From Xanthobacter agilis (GTDB lineage: Bacteria > Pseudomonadota > Alphaproteobacteria > Rhizobiales > Xanthobacteraceae): a stretch of 64,000 nt of DNA. The stretch spans positions 50,422-114,421 of the forward strand of contig NZ_JABWGX010000016.1 of assembly GCF_021730435.1 (NCBI RefSeq), in the 5' to 3' direction. The position numbers and the translations under genes are program-made. Of the stretch, positions 33,000 through 42,147 are shown one piece after another (position 1 is the stretch's first letter; each line of letters starts with the position of its first letter). Below the pieces are notes generated by a model, which saw only the letters and a program-made list of their open reading frames with translations, did not search any database and was not told where the DNA came from.

Positions 33000-35414
33000 T
33001 CAGGCGCGCAGGCTGGCGCCGGTCTTCTTGGTGACCTCGGCGACGATCTTGCCCGCCACCTCCTCGATCTCCTTGTCGGTCAAGGTGCGCTCGCGCGGCT
33101 GGAGGGTCACCTCCACCGCCACCGACTTCTTGTCGGCCTCGATGCCCTTGCCCTCGTAGAGATCGAACACGCCGACCGTGGTGATGAGCTTCTTGTCCAC
33201 CCCCTGGGCGGCTTTGAGGATGTCGGCGGCGGCCACCGTGCGGTCCACCAGGAAGGCGAAGTCGCGCGTCACCGGCTGGAACGCCGAGAAGTCGATCTGC
33301 GGCTTCACCTTGGTGGGCTTGGCCTTGGGCTCGGGAATCTTGTCGAGCACGATCTCGAACGCCACCACCGGCCCGTCCACGTCGAGCGCCTCCAGCACCG
33401 CCGGATGGACCTCGCCGAAATGGGCCATGGCGTTGGAGCCGAGGCGCAGGCTGCCCGAGCGGCCGGGATGGTACCAGGACGGCGCATCCGCCGTGACCTG
33501 GAGGTTGGCCACCGGGGCGTTGCAGGCCGCGAGCGCCGCCAGCGCGTCGGCCTTGGCGTCGAACACGTCCACATTGCCCGCCGCGCCCGACCAGTGGCGC
33601 CCGGCGCCGAACGGCTTGGCGGTGCCGTGGCGCACGCCGGAAGCGCACTGGCGCTGATCGGTCGGCTGGTCGCCGGCGAAGGTCTGGCCCACCTCGAACA
33701 GGGCGGTATCGGCAAAGCCCCGGTCGGCATTGGTCTTGGCCGCACGGATGAGGCCGGGCAGCAGGCTCGGCCGCATGTCGGACAATTCCGCCGCGATCGG
33801 GTTCGACAGGGCCACACTCGCGGCTCCGCCGCCGAACAGCTCGGCCTCCGCGTGGGAGACGAACGACCACGTCACGGCCTCCACCAGGCCACGGGCGGCG
33901 AGCGCCCGGCGGGCCTTGCGGCTGCGTCGCTGCAAGGGGGTGAGGATCGGCTTCCTCGCATCCGCGCCGCGCGGCAGCTCGGTGGCCGGCACGCGTTCCA
34001 GGCCCAGGATGCGCACCACCTCTTCCACCAGGTCCGCCTTGCCCTCGATGTCGCCGCGCCAGGAGGGCGGCACCACCTGCAGCACCGGCGCATCGCCCGA
34101 CACGGCGAAGCCCAAGGCGGCGAGCACGTCGCGAATCTCCTGTTCGGAGGCGTCGAGGCCGGTCAGCCGCTTCACCTCGGCGAGCGGGAAGGCGATGGTG
34201 CGGGTGGTGTCGGGAATAGCGCCCGCCAGCACCATCTGCGACGGCTCGCCGCCGCAGATGTCGAGGATGAGGTGGGTGGCGAGGTCCAGGCCCGGCAGGG
34301 TGAAGGCCGGGTCGATGCCGCGCTCGAAGCGGAAGCGGGCATCGGAATTGAGGCCCAGCTTGCGCCCGGTCTGGGCGATGTTGATGGGCGCCCACAGGGC
34401 CGATTCGATCACCACGTCGGTGGTCGACTCATCACAGCCCGAATCCTCGCCGCCCATGACGCCGGCAAGGCTCTCCACGCCGGTGTCGTCGGCGATGACG
34501 CACATGGTGTCATCAAGCGTGTAGGTCTTGCCGTCGAGCGCCAGGAGGGTCTCGCCCGCCTTGGCGCGACGCACCACCAGTTCGCCCGTCACCTTCTTCG
34601 CGTCGAAGACGTGGAGCGGGCGGTTGCGATCGAACGTCATGAAATTGGTGACGTCCACCAGCGCATTGATGGGGCGCAGGCCGATGGCGCGCAGCTTGTC
34701 CTGCATCCACTGGGGCGAGGGGCCGTTCTTCACCCCGCGGATGACCCTGAGCGCGAACGCCGGGCACAAAGCGGGCGTGTCGCCGAAGTCGAGCCGCACG
34801 GTGACGGGCGAGGGGAATGCGCCCTCCACCGGCTTGATGCGCGGGTTCATCAGCTCGCCGAGACCGGCGGCGGCCAGATCGCGCGCGACACCGGCGACGC
34901 CCAGGCAGTCGGCGCGGTTGGGGGTGACGGCGATCTCGACCACCGGATCGTCCAGGCCGATCACTTGCGCGAACGGGGCGCCGGCGGGGGCATCGGGTGG
35001 CAGCTCCATGATGCCGTCATGCTCTTCCGACAGGCCAAGCTCGCGCGCCGAGCACAGCATGCCACGGCTTTCCACGTCGCGGATCTTGCCGATCTTGAGC
35101 TGCATCCCGTTGGTGGGGATGACGGTGCCGGGCGCCGCGAACACGGTCTTCAGGCCGGCGCGGGCATTGGGCGCGCCGCACACCACCTGGATCGGATCGC
35201 CGGACCCGATGGAGACCGAGCACACCTGCAGCTTGTCCGCATTGGGGTGCTTCACGGCGGTGAGGATCTCGCCCACCACGAAGGCGGACAGATCCTTGGC
35301 CTTGTCCTCCACCCCCTCGACCTCCAGGCCGATGAGGGACAGGCGCTCGACGATCTCCTCGAAGGAGGCGGAGGGCTCCAGGTGCTCCTTGAGCCAGGAA
35401 TAGGTGAATTTCAT
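33000..35414 (-). CDS. pheT: Phenylalanyl-tRNA synthetase beta subunit
   Basis: Cytoplasmic aminoacyl-tRNA synthetase subunit of 804 residues, the usual length. The N-terminus MKFTYSWLKEHL begins the B1 domain, the tRNA-binding (EMAP-like) domain with VCGAPNARAGLKTVFA follows, then B3/B4 and B5 domains, the catalytic-like B6/B7 core (GRKLGLNSDARFRFERGIDP) and the C-terminal anticodon-binding FDX-ACB domain. It forms an alpha2-beta2 enzyme with PheS. The two genes, normally adjacent, are separated here by about 660 bases holding two palindromic repeats and a DUF559 gene. Confidence 0.96.
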   Translation of the reverse strand: MKFTYSWLKEHLEPSASFEEIVERLSLIGLEVEGVEDKAKDLSAFVVGEILTAVKHPNADKLQVCSVSIGSGDPIQVVCGAPNARAGLKTVFAAPGTVIPTNGMQLKIGKIRDVESRGMLCSARELGLSEEHDGIMELPPDAPAGAPFAQVIGLDDPVVEIAVTPNRADCLGVAGVARDLAAAGLGELMNPRIKPVEGAFPSPVTVRLDFGDTPALCPAFALRVIRGVKNGPSPQWMQDKLRAIGLRPINALVDVTNFMTFDRNRPLHVFDAKKVTGELVVRRAKAGETLLALDGKTYTLDDTMCVIADDTGVESLAGVMGGEDSGCDESTTDVVIESALWAPINIAQTGRKLGLNSDARFRFERGIDPAFTLPGLDLATHLILDICGGEPSQMVLAGAIPDTTRTIAFPLAEVKRLTGLDASEQEIRDVLAALGFAVSGDAPVLQVVPPSWRGDIEGKADLVEEVVRILGLERVPATELPRGADARKPILTPLQRRSRKARRALAARGLVEAVTWSFVSHAEAELFGGGAASVALSNPIAAELSDMRPSLLPGLIRAAKTNADRGFADTALFEVGQTFAGDQPTDQRQCASGVRHGTAKPFGAGRHWSGAAGNVDVFDAKADALAALAACNAPVANLQVTADAPSWYHPGRSGSLRLGSNAMAHFGEVHPAVLEALDVDGPVVAFEIVLDKIPEPKAKPTKVKPQIDFSAFQPVTRDFAFLVDRTVAAADILKAAQGVDKKLITTVGVFDLYEGKGIEADKKSVAVEVTLQPRERTLTDKEIEEVAGKIVAEVTKKTGASLRA

Positions 35415-35460
35415 CGAAGGTCGTCCTTGTCCTGATCCGCCTGCGGCGCGCTGGGGGCGT

Positions 35461-35565
35461 TTTCCCCCTCCCAACCCTCCCCCGCAAGCGGGAGAGGGCT
35501 TTTCCCGCGCGTCCCCGCGTCGCTCCCTCTCCCGCTTGCGGGGGAGGGGTGGGGAGGGGGCGGGG
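35461..35565 (+). repeat. REPIN-like palindromic repeat, copy 1
   Basis: Two 24-base arms, CCCTCCCCCGCAAGCGGGAG(AGGG) at about 35476-35499 and its exact reverse complement at about 35525-35548, make a long imperfectly spaced hairpin. A second copy in the same orientation lies on the other side of the DUF559 gene. Confidence 0.8.
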
Positions 35566-35602
35566 CGGCTGGGCGCGCCGCGGCGTAGATCGTGTCGAGC
35601 AC

Positions 35603-35941
35603 TCAGCTCAGATTTTGCAGCACATCGAGATTGGAGAAGCGCAGTACCGTGAAGCCGCGCTCCTTGAAGAATTGGTCGCGCCGAGCGTCCTTGAGCTGAC
35701 CGGCGTCTTCATAATGCTGGCCACCGTCCACCTCGATCACGAGCTTGGTCGGCAGGCAGGCGAAATCGGTGATGTAGGGACCAAGGGGATGCTGGCGGCG
35801 GAAGCTCAAGCCACAGAGCCGGTGGCCGCGTAGACCGCTCCAAAGATGCTGCTCGGCATCGGTCAGGTTTCCACGCAGGGTTTTGGCCCGCGATCGCTGG
35901 CGCCGGGAGACAAGCCATCTGGGAGGTTCGGCATCATCCAT
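35603..35941 (-). CDS. DUF559-domain endonuclease-like protein
   Basis: Small protein of 112 residues of the DUF559 family, which has the very-short-patch-repair/restriction-endonuclease-like fold. Visible family motifs are LRGNLTDAEQHLWSGLRGHR, GLSFRRQHPLGPYITDFACL with the probable catalytic Asp, and KLVIEVDGGQHYEDAGQLKD with Glu-x-Asp-Gly-Gly-Gln-His, the pattern expected for a metal-dependent nuclease. The biochemical role of the family is not established. It is inserted between pheS and pheT and flanked by two direct copies of a REPIN-like repeat, suggesting it arrived as a unit. No strong ribosome-binding site is seen. Confidence 0.88.
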   Translation of the reverse strand: MDDAEPPRWLVSRRQRSRAKTLRGNLTDAEQHLWSGLRGHRLCGLSFRRQHPLGPYITDFACLPTKLVIEVDGGQHYEDAGQLKDARRDQFFKERGFTVLRFSNLDVLQNLS

Positions 35942-35967
35942 CGGGTGGCTTCCTGGCTCCGACGCTG

Positions 35968-36065
35968 TTTTCCCCTTCCCAACCCTCCCCCGCAAGCGGG
36001 AGAGGGCATTTCCCTTGGCCTCGATGTCTCGCCCTCTCCCGCTTGCGGGGGAGGGGGCGGGGCGG
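35968..36065 (+). repeat. REPIN-like palindromic repeat, copy 2
   Basis: Same arms and orientation as the copy at 35461: CCCTCCCCCGCAAGCGGGAG(AGGG) at 35983-36006 and its reverse complement at about 36032-36055. The flanking TTTCCCC-TCCCAA prefix is also shared. Confidence 0.8.
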
Positions 36066-36075
36066 TCGGCATCGA

Positions 36076-37185
36076 TCACGCGCTCAGGCCGCCGGCGAGG
36101 GTGGGAAAGTCGAGCGGGCGGAAGCCGTAGTGGGAGAGCCAGCGCACATCCGCTTCGAAGAAGGCGCGCAGGTCGCTCATGCCGTATTTCAGCATGGCGA
36201 TACGGTCGATGCCCATGCCCCAGGCAAAGCCCTGGTATTCGTCCGGGTCCAGCCCGCAATTCCTGAGCACATTGGGATGGACCATGCCGCAGCCGAGGAT
36301 CTCCAGCCAGTCGGAGCCCTCGCCGAAGCGGATCTCGCCGGGGCGGGAGCGGTCGCACTGGATGTCGACTTCCATCGACGGCTCGGTGAAGGGGAAGAAG
36401 GAGGGGCGGAAGCGCATCTTCACCCCTTCCACCTCGAAGAAGGCCTTGCAGAATTCTTCCAGGATCCACTTCAGGTGCCCGAGGTGGGCGCCCTTGTCGA
36501 TGACGAGCCCCTCGACCTGATGGAACATGGGGGTGTGGGTCTGGTCCGAATCGCAACGGTAGGTGCGGCCGGGGCAGATGACGCGGATCGGCGGCTTCTT
36601 CGACAGCATGGTGCGCACCTGCACCGGCGAGGTGTGGGTGCGCAGCACTTTTCGCGCGCCACTGTCATCGGGAGGGAGGAAGAAGGTGTCGTGCATCTCG
36701 CGGGCCGGGTGGCCGGGCGGGAAGTTCAGCGCCGTGAAATTGTGGAAGTCGTCCTCGATATCCGGGCCTTCCGCCACCGAAAATCCCATGTCGGCGAAGA
36801 TGGCGACGAGTTCCTCGGTCACCTGGGCGATGGGGTGCACGCGCCCCGCCTCGGCCGCGGCCTCGCGCACCGGCAGGGTGACGTCCACGCGCTCGGTGGC
36901 GAGGCGGGCTTCAAGGGCGGCGGCCTTCAGCGTGTCCTTGCGGGCGGCGATGAGCCCCTGGACCTTGTCGCGCAGGCCGTTGATGGCGGGGCCCTTCAGC
37001 TTGCGCTCGTCGGGGCTCATGCCGCCGAGGGACTTCAGCAGCTCGGACACCTGTCCCTTTTTGCCGAGCGCGGAAATGCGCACCTGCTCCAGGGCGGCTT
37101 CGTCCACAGCGCCGAGGATGGCGGCGGAGATGTCCCGCTCCAGGGTGTCGAGGGCGGGGGTGTCGGTGGTGACGGGATCGGACAT
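36076..37185 (-). CDS. pheS: Phenylalanyl-tRNA synthetase alpha subunit
   Basis: Catalytic subunit of 369 residues (class II core). An N-terminal coiled-coil arm (about 1-95) that contacts tRNA-Phe is followed by the class II motifs: motif 2 around [20 protein letters not shown], the [15 protein letters not shown] strand, and motif 3 [20 protein letters not shown] at the C-terminus. Length and motifs are standard. The gene lies downstream of rplT behind a terminator-like hairpin and upstream of the inserted DUF559 gene and pheT. Confidence 0.96.
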   Translation of the reverse strand: MSDPVTTDTPALDTLERDISAAILGAVDEAALEQVRISALGKKGQVSELLKSLGGMSPDERKLKGPAINGLRDKVQGLIAARKDTLKAAALEARLATERVDVTLPVREAAAEAGRVHPIAQVTEELVAIFADMGFSVAEGPDIEDDFHNFTALNFPPGHPAREMHDTFFLPPDDSGARKVLRTHTSPVQVRTMLSKKPPIRVICPGRTYRCDSDQTHTPMFHQVEGLVIDKGAHLGHLKWILEEFCKAFFEVEGVKMRFRPSFFPFTEPSMEVDIQCDRSRPGEIRFGEGSDWLEILGCGMVHPNVLRNCGLDPDEYQGFAWGMGIDRIAMLKYGMSDLRAFFEADVRWLSHYGFRPLDFPTLAGGLSA

Positions 37186-37302
37186 GAGAGGTCCTTCAAA
37201 TGCCAGTCGTCGCGGATGGGCGCCCGGTGCGGGAGGGGCGCCGGGTCGCCGTTACGGCGAGGATCGGTTGCGCCGCTTATAGGGGGGCGGCCCCAAACGG
37301 AA

Positions 37303-37332
37303 AAGCCCCGCACGGGCGATCCGTCGGGGCTT
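37303..37332 (-). terminator. Terminator after rplT
   Basis: AAGCCCCG and CGGGGCTT arms (8 bp, 14-nt loop), ending in TTTTCC on the minus strand, 30 bases downstream of the rplT stop. It could terminate or attenuate transcription into pheS. Confidence 0.7.
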
Positions 37333-37362
37333 CTCTTCAGGTCTCGGAAGGCGGGGGAGGGA

Positions 37363-37725
37363 TCAGGCGAGCGCGGCCTTGGCCTGCTCCACCAGAACCT
37401 TGAACGCCTCGGGCTCATGGATGGCGATATCCGAGAGCACCTTGCGATCGACCTCGATCCCGGCCTTGCCGAGACCATCGATAAATCGCGAATAGGTGAG
37501 GTCGAGATCCAGCGCGCGCACGCCGGCATTGATGCGCTGGATCCACAGGGCGCGGAAGTTCCGCTTCTTCACCTTGCGATCGCGATACGCATACTGCATC
37601 GACCGTTCGACGGCCGACTTCGCAGCGCGGATGGTATTCTTGCGACGGCCGTAAAAGCCTTTGGCGGCTTTGTAGACCTTCTTATGCTTGGCGTGGGAAG
37701 TAACGCCACGTTTCACGCGGGCCAT
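37363..37725 (-). CDS. rplT: 50S ribosomal protein L20
   Basis: Ribosomal large-subunit assembly protein of 120 residues. The sequence is strongly conserved from [17 protein letters not shown] through [20 protein letters not shown] and the [18 protein letters not shown] segment. It lies 29 bases downstream of rpmI. In many bacteria L20 represses rpmI-rplT translation; no leader RNA structure could be judged here. infC, often just upstream, is not adjacent. Confidence 0.97.
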   Translation of the reverse strand: MARVKRGVTSHAKHKKVYKAAKGFYGRRKNTIRAAKSAVERSMQYAYRDRKVKKRNFRALWIQRINAGVRALDLDLTYSRFIDGLGKAGIEVDRKVLSDIAIHEPEAFKVLVEQAKAALA

Positions 37726-37754
37726 GGGTGTGCTCCTTCAGATCGCGACTGGCG

Positions 37755-37955
37755 TCAGCCGTTGGGCAGGAAGTGCTTGCGGATGACCCGCCCGTCACTT
37801 TCGCTCAGGATGGTGGTGCCGCGCAGGTTGCGGATCTGGTTGTTGGTGCGCTTGATCATGCCGTGGCGCTTGCCGGCCTGGGCGGCGATGACCTTACCCG
37901 TACCCGTGAGACGGAAGCGCTTTTTTGCTCCCGACTTGGTCTTCATCTTGGGCAT
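37755..37955 (-). CDS. rpmI: 50S ribosomal protein L35
   Basis: Ribosomal protein of 66 residues, [20 protein letters not shown] at the N-terminus and FLPNG at the C-terminus, with the usual basic composition. The ATG at 37955 is the family start; the frame is open further upstream without similarity. It is first gene of the rpmI-rplT unit. The 220 bases upstream hold the promoter region but no recognisable regulatory RNA. Confidence 0.96.
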   Translation of the reverse strand: MPKMKTKSGAKKRFRLTGTGKVIAAQAGKRHGMIKRTNNQIRNLRGTTILSESDGRVIRKHFLPNG

Positions 37956-38175
37956 TTGGCTCTCCGTGGCCGCACCCCTCCGCGCCCTCTCGGGGCGGTG
38001 GACGCTCAGCCTCTTGTTGCTGTTGAGCGGTCTGGACCGTCGCGGCAGCCCTTTTTCGCCGGCCGATCCGAAGCCGCGTTCGTTACAGGAGCGCGGAGCG
38101 AAAGGCAAGGGGCGAGAGGCGAGAGGCAAGAGGAGAGAGGAAGGGGCGCGGTCGCGGCCGGGGGATAAGCCCGGG

Positions 38176-38370
38176 CTAAAGCGGCCGGAAGCCGAGGTCC
38201 CGGGGCACGCGGTTCACCCGCAGCCCGGACGGCCAGCCCCAGAAGGCTTCAATCGCCACGCACAAGACGGCGATCACGACCACCGCGGCCATGACGTACA
38301 TCTGCATGCGCGACGGCGGATGCCGCACCCAATAGGCGGTGCGCATCAAAAGGCGGATGAGCTGATCCAT
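38176..38370 (-). CDS. Small single-pass membrane protein
   Basis: Hypothetical protein of 64 residues. One hydrophobic helix ([21 protein letters not shown], about residues 24-44) is flanked by a basic N-terminal part ([12 protein letters not shown]) and a C-terminal [15 protein letters not shown] segment. Similar short proteins stand upstream of rpmI-rplT in related genomes as I recall; the function is unknown. The start at 38370 gives the most protein-like product. Confidence 0.65.
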   Translation of the reverse strand: MDQLIRLLMRTAYWVRHPPSRMQMYVMAAVVVIAVLCVAIEAFWGWPSGLRVNRVPRDLGFRPL

Positions 38371-38559
38371 GGCTCTTGAATAGCCGGCGCGCGCCCGCGC
38401 CTCAACACGGCCGCGTGCCTTTTGGGCGCCCCCGTCCGAGGATCGGCGCGGATGTGTCTTTTCCCCAAGGGTATGAGTCTGTAGGCTACACGCCATCCGG
38501 AAACGATTCCGGGACGGCTGGCGCGCCAGCCGGGGGCATCGAGCAGGTCGGGGCGGGCC

Positions 38560-39078
38560 ATGGTCGAGATCACGTCGGTCACGTCATCCGTGCGGGTGGT
38601 GAAGTTTCTCCAGACGCCGCAGGAGCGGGCGGCGGAGAACATCATGGCCATCGTGTTCCTGAACTCCAAGGTGTTCCGGGGGGACGTGGGCATCACGAAC
38701 GATATCGTGAACGTGTTCCGCTACAACGATGACCTGCGAGAGTCCCTGAACGCCTTCTATCAGGCCACTCTGGCGGCCGACGGCAAGGGGAAGGACGGGA
38801 AGGTGCAGGCCAATGGCGCCAGTACCCAGTCGAACTTCCATGATGTGCTGGCGGATACCATCGCCAAGCATCGCAGCCTGTTCCCGTCGGAGGAATTCAC
38901 CATCCGCACCGATCTGCCCGGTGGTGGCACGCAGGAGACGGTCATTCCGGCGGCGGGCGGCCTTGTCACGTCGGCCTCAAGCTCCGCGGCGAGCCTTCTT
39001 GCGACCCTGTTCGGCACCGGCACCACGGGTGGGTCGAGCACGAGCCTGACGCGGGCGACACAAGCCTACGGCGCCTGA
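38560..39078 (+). CDS. Hypothetical protein
   Basis: Unrecognised protein of 172 residues. The first 85 residues have ordinary globular composition with helices (ERAAENIMAIVFLNSKVFRG, YNDDLRESLNAFYQATLAAD). Residues 120-172 are rich in Ser, Thr, Gly and Ala (AGGLVTSASSSAASLLATLF) and look low-complexity. No signal peptide or transmembrane segment is convincing. It stands alone between two oppositely oriented units. Codon use looks like the neighbours. Confidence 0.6.
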   Translation: MVEITSVTSSVRVVKFLQTPQERAAENIMAIVFLNSKVFRGDVGITNDIVNVFRYNDDLRESLNAFYQATLAADGKGKDGKVQANGASTQSNFHDVLADTIAKHRSLFPSEEFTIRTDLPGGGTQETVIPAAGGLVTSASSSAASLLATLFGTGTTGGSSTSLTRATQAYGA

Positions 39079-39298
39079 GGCGCGCGGCCGGTGGGCTGCG
39101 GTCCGTTCAATTCGGCACCTCACACCATCGGTCCCGGTCTTCGATCGGCGCCAAATGGCGCCGGTCAAGTGCCGCTCGGGCCTTGCCACAGGCCCATGAC
39201 CGAAGGCCCATGAGGCAAGCGCACGGGCCTTCGGCAAGCGCACGGGCCTTCGGCAAGCTCAGGGGGACCTTCGGCCTGATGGGGCCGGGCGCGGGCGG

Positions 39299-40318
39299 TC
39301 AGCCCAGCTTGCCGGTGTAGCTTTCCAGGATGGACCAGGCCTCGTCGCCATATTTGCCCTTCCACTCGGCATAGAAGCCGGCCTTGGCGAGCTCGGCGCG
39401 GAAGCTGTCGGGCGTGGTGGGATTGAAGGCGAGGCCCTTGGCGGCGAGATCCTTCTGCAGCGCGGCGTTCATGGTGGCCACGTCTTCCCGTTCCTTCATG
39501 CCGGCGCCATTGATGTTCTTGGCGACGATGGCGCGCAGATCCTCGGGCAGGGCCTGGAAGGCGCGGCGGTTGGCCAGGAACCAGAAGCCATCCCACATGT
39601 GGTTGGTGAGGGAGCAGTATTTCTGCACCTCATAGAGTTTCGCGGTGGAGATGATGGCCAGCGGGTTTTCCTGCGCGTCCACGGTGCCGGTCTGGAGCGC
39701 GGTGTAGACCTCCGCGAAATTGAGGCTGGCCGGGGCCGAGCCGAACGCCTTGAACATGGAGGTCCACAGCGGCGACACCGGCACGCGGATCTTCAGGCCC
39801 TTCAGGTCCGCCGCGGTCACGATCGGCTTGGTGGAGGTGGTGATCTGGCGGAAGCCGTTGTCCCAGATCTTGTCCATGGCGACGATGCCGGCCTTGGCGA
39901 TCTGCCCGCGCACATAGTCGCCGAGCTTGCCGTCCATGGCGTTCCACACGCTCGCATAGTCGGGGAAGGCGAAGCCGATGCCGCTCACCGAGGCGTTGGG
40001 CACCAGGGTGGAGAGAATCAACGGCGAGAGGGTGAAGAATTCGATGCCGCCGGAGCGGAGCTGGCTCAGCATGTCGGTGTCGCCGCCGAGCTGGTTGGAG
40101 GGGAAGATGTTGATCTCCACCCGTCCGTCGGTCTCGGCCTTGATCGCCTGGGCCATCTCGCCCGCCCGCACGTTCATGGGGTGGGTGACGGGCAGGTTGT
40201 TCGCATATTTGTACGAGAACTCGGGTCCCTGGGCGCGCGCCACGAACGGGGCGGCGACGCCCGCGGTCACCACGGCGGCGGCGCTCGCCTGCAACAGGGT
40301 GCGACGGGTCAACCTCAT
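39299..40318 (-). CDS. TRAP transporter solute-binding protein (DctP family)
   Basis: Periplasmic binding protein of 339 residues for a tripartite ATP-independent transporter. The N-terminus MRLTRRTLLQASAAAVVTAG looks like a twin-arginine or Sec signal ending in AAPFVARAQG. The mature part shows the DctP pattern: MAQAIKAETDGRVEINIFPS, DLKGLKIRVPVSPLW and the FAEVYTALQTGTVDAQENPL arginine/carboxylate-binding region. The ligand is probably an organic acid. No DctQ or DctM membrane genes are adjacent, so it is an orphan unless they lie elsewhere. An AAGGAG ribosome-binding site lies about 10 bases before the ATG at 40318. Confidence 0.93.
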   Translation of the reverse strand: MRLTRRTLLQASAAAVVTAGVAAPFVARAQGPEFSYKYANNLPVTHPMNVRAGEMAQAIKAETDGRVEINIFPSNQLGGDTDMLSQLRSGGIEFFTLSPLILSTLVPNASVSGIGFAFPDYASVWNAMDGKLGDYVRGQIAKAGIVAMDKIWDNGFRQITTSTKPIVTAADLKGLKIRVPVSPLWTSMFKAFGSAPASLNFAEVYTALQTGTVDAQENPLAIISTAKLYEVQKYCSLTNHMWDGFWFLANRRAFQALPEDLRAIVAKNINGAGMKEREDVATMNAALQKDLAAKGLAFNPTTPDSFRAELAKAGFYAEWKGKYGDEAWSILESYTGKLG

Positions 40319-40593
40319 CTTCTGTGAACTCCTTGCGCGGGTCCGGTGGCGGACCCTTTCCTCATCTGGAGCCTGCTTTCGCGCGGGCTTCCGGTTGCCG
40401 CCATGCTGGCCTGCGCCGGGCATCGGCGCAAGGCATGGGCTCTGTTTTGCGGTGGGCGGGCGATGCTGCGGCGCGACAGCTTCGCAATGGGAGTTGACGC
40501 GGCCGGGCGAGCCGCCATGGTCTCAGCGCGCACGCCGCCGATTCTCCGAGGGGGAGGCGAGGGAGCCGGGCGCGCCGAGCGGGAGCAGGTGCG
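40319..40593. other. Divergent intergenic region before glpD
   Basis: About 275 bases between the divergent TRAP binding-protein and glpD genes. It must hold both promoters. No clear -35/-10 pair, operator palindrome or regulatory RNA is visible to me. Confidence 0.45.
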
Positions 40594-42129
40594 ATGGCAG
40601 CAACGCCGCAGATCCACGAGGCCGACGCGCTCTTCGACCTCGTCGTGATCGGCGGTGGGGTGAACGGCTGCGGCATCGCGCGCGATGCGGCCGGGCGCGG
40701 GCTCGCGGTGGCCCTGTTCGAGCAGGGGGACCTCGCCTGCGGCACCTCGTCCGCCTCCACCAAGCTCATCCATGGCGGGTTGCGCTATCTGGAGCATGGG
40801 GCGTTCCGCCTGGTGCGCGAGGCGCTGGAGGAACGCGAAGTGCTGTGGGGCATGGCGCCGCACATCATCTGGCCGCTGCGGTTCGTCCTGCCGCTTCATC
40901 CCGGCCTGAGGCCCGCCTGGATGCTGCGCCTCGGCCTGTGGGTCTATGACCACCTGGGCGGCCGCCAGCGGCTGCCGGCGACGCGCAGCCTCGATCTGCG
41001 GCGCGATCCGGCGGGGGGGCCGCTGCGGCCGGGCTTCACCCGCGCCTTTGAATATTCCGATTGCTGGGTGGAGGACGCGCGCCTCGTGGTGCTCAATGCC
41101 CTGGACGCGGCCGAGCGTGGCGCCCGCATCCATCCGCGCACGCGGGTGACGGGGGCCCGCCGCGCCGGCGAGCTGTGGGTGGTTTCGATCCTGCACGATG
41201 GGCAGCCGCGCGAGGTGCGGGCGCGGGCGCTGGTGGATGCCGCCGGCCCCTGGGTGGGGGCGGTGCGCGAGGCCGCCGGCGTGCAGGCGTCCGCGAACGT
41301 GCGCCTGGTCCAGGGCAGTCACATCGTGGTGCGACGGCTGTTCCGGCACGAGCGCGGCTACATCTTCCAGAATGCCGACGGGCGGATCGTGTTCGCGCTT
41401 CCGTTCGAGGGCGAGTTCACCCTCATCGGCACCACCGATCGGGATTATGCGGGCAGCCCCGAGGACGTGGCGGCGACGCCGGAGGAGATGACATACCTGT
41501 GCGCCGCCGCCAGCGCCTATTTCGCGGCCCAGGTCTCTCCCCGCGACGTGGTGTGGACCTATTCGGGCGTGCGACCGCTCTATGACGACGGCGCCTCCAA
41601 CGCGCAGGACGCCACCCGCGACTATGTGCTCGCCCTCGATGCCGGGGCGGGCGCCGCGCCGCTGCTCACCATCTATGGCGGCAAGATCACCACCTATCGC
41701 CGGCTGGCCGAGGCGGCGCTGGCGACGCTTTCGCCCCATCTGTCGATGAGCGCGCCCATGACCGCGCCCTGGACCGCGGGATCCACCTTGCCCGGCGGCG
41801 ATTTCCCCCGCCAGGGGTTCGAAACCCTGGTGAACGAGCTGCGCCGCGCCTTTCCCGCCCTCGACGTGGCGCTGCTGCGCCGGCTTGGGCGGGCCTATGG
41901 CACGCGGACCTACCGGCTGCTCGACGGCGTGAAGAGCGAGGATGATCTCGGCGACTGGTTCGGCGGCCACCTGTGCCAGCGGGAGGTCGATTACCTGATG
42001 GACGCCGAATGGGCGCACAGCGCCGACGATGTGCTGTGGCGCCGCAGCAAGCTCGGCCTGCGCCTCGACCTTCAGGAGGCGGCGGCGCTCGCCACCTACA
42101 TGGCGCTCAGGGTGGCGCGGCGGAAATAG
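40594..42129 (+). CDS. glpD: Aerobic glycerol-3-phosphate dehydrogenase
   Basis: FAD-dependent membrane-associated enzyme of 511 residues oxidising glycerol-3-phosphate to dihydroxyacetone phosphate with transfer of electrons to quinone. The FAD Rossmann motif is VVIGGGVNGCGIARDAAGRG near residue 17, followed by the DAO-family GTSSASTKLIHGGLRYLE and the C-terminal YGGKITTYRRLAE FAD-binding region. The C-terminal helical cap (DAO_C) is present. It is 18 bases upstream of glpK, forming a glycerol-use operon. No glpF or adjacent glpR is seen. Confidence 0.95.
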   Translation: MAATPQIHEADALFDLVVIGGGVNGCGIARDAAGRGLAVALFEQGDLACGTSSASTKLIHGGLRYLEHGAFRLVREALEEREVLWGMAPHIIWPLRFVLPLHPGLRPAWMLRLGLWVYDHLGGRQRLPATRSLDLRRDPAGGPLRPGFTRAFEYSDCWVEDARLVVLNALDAAERGARIHPRTRVTGARRAGELWVVSILHDGQPREVRARALVDAAGPWVGAVREAAGVQASANVRLVQGSHIVVRRLFRHERGYIFQNADGRIVFALPFEGEFTLIGTTDRDYAGSPEDVAATPEEMTYLCAAASAYFAAQVSPRDVVWTYSGVRPLYDDGASNAQDATRDYVLALDAGAGAAPLLTIYGGKITTYRRLAEAALATLSPHLSMSAPMTAPWTAGSTLPGGDFPRQGFETLVNELRRAFPALDVALLRRLGRAYGTRTYRLLDGVKSEDDLGDWFGGHLCQREVDYLMDAEWAHSADDVLWRRSKLGLRLDLQEAAALATYMALRVARRK

Positions 42130-42147
42130 CCGGCTCCGGGAGGATCG

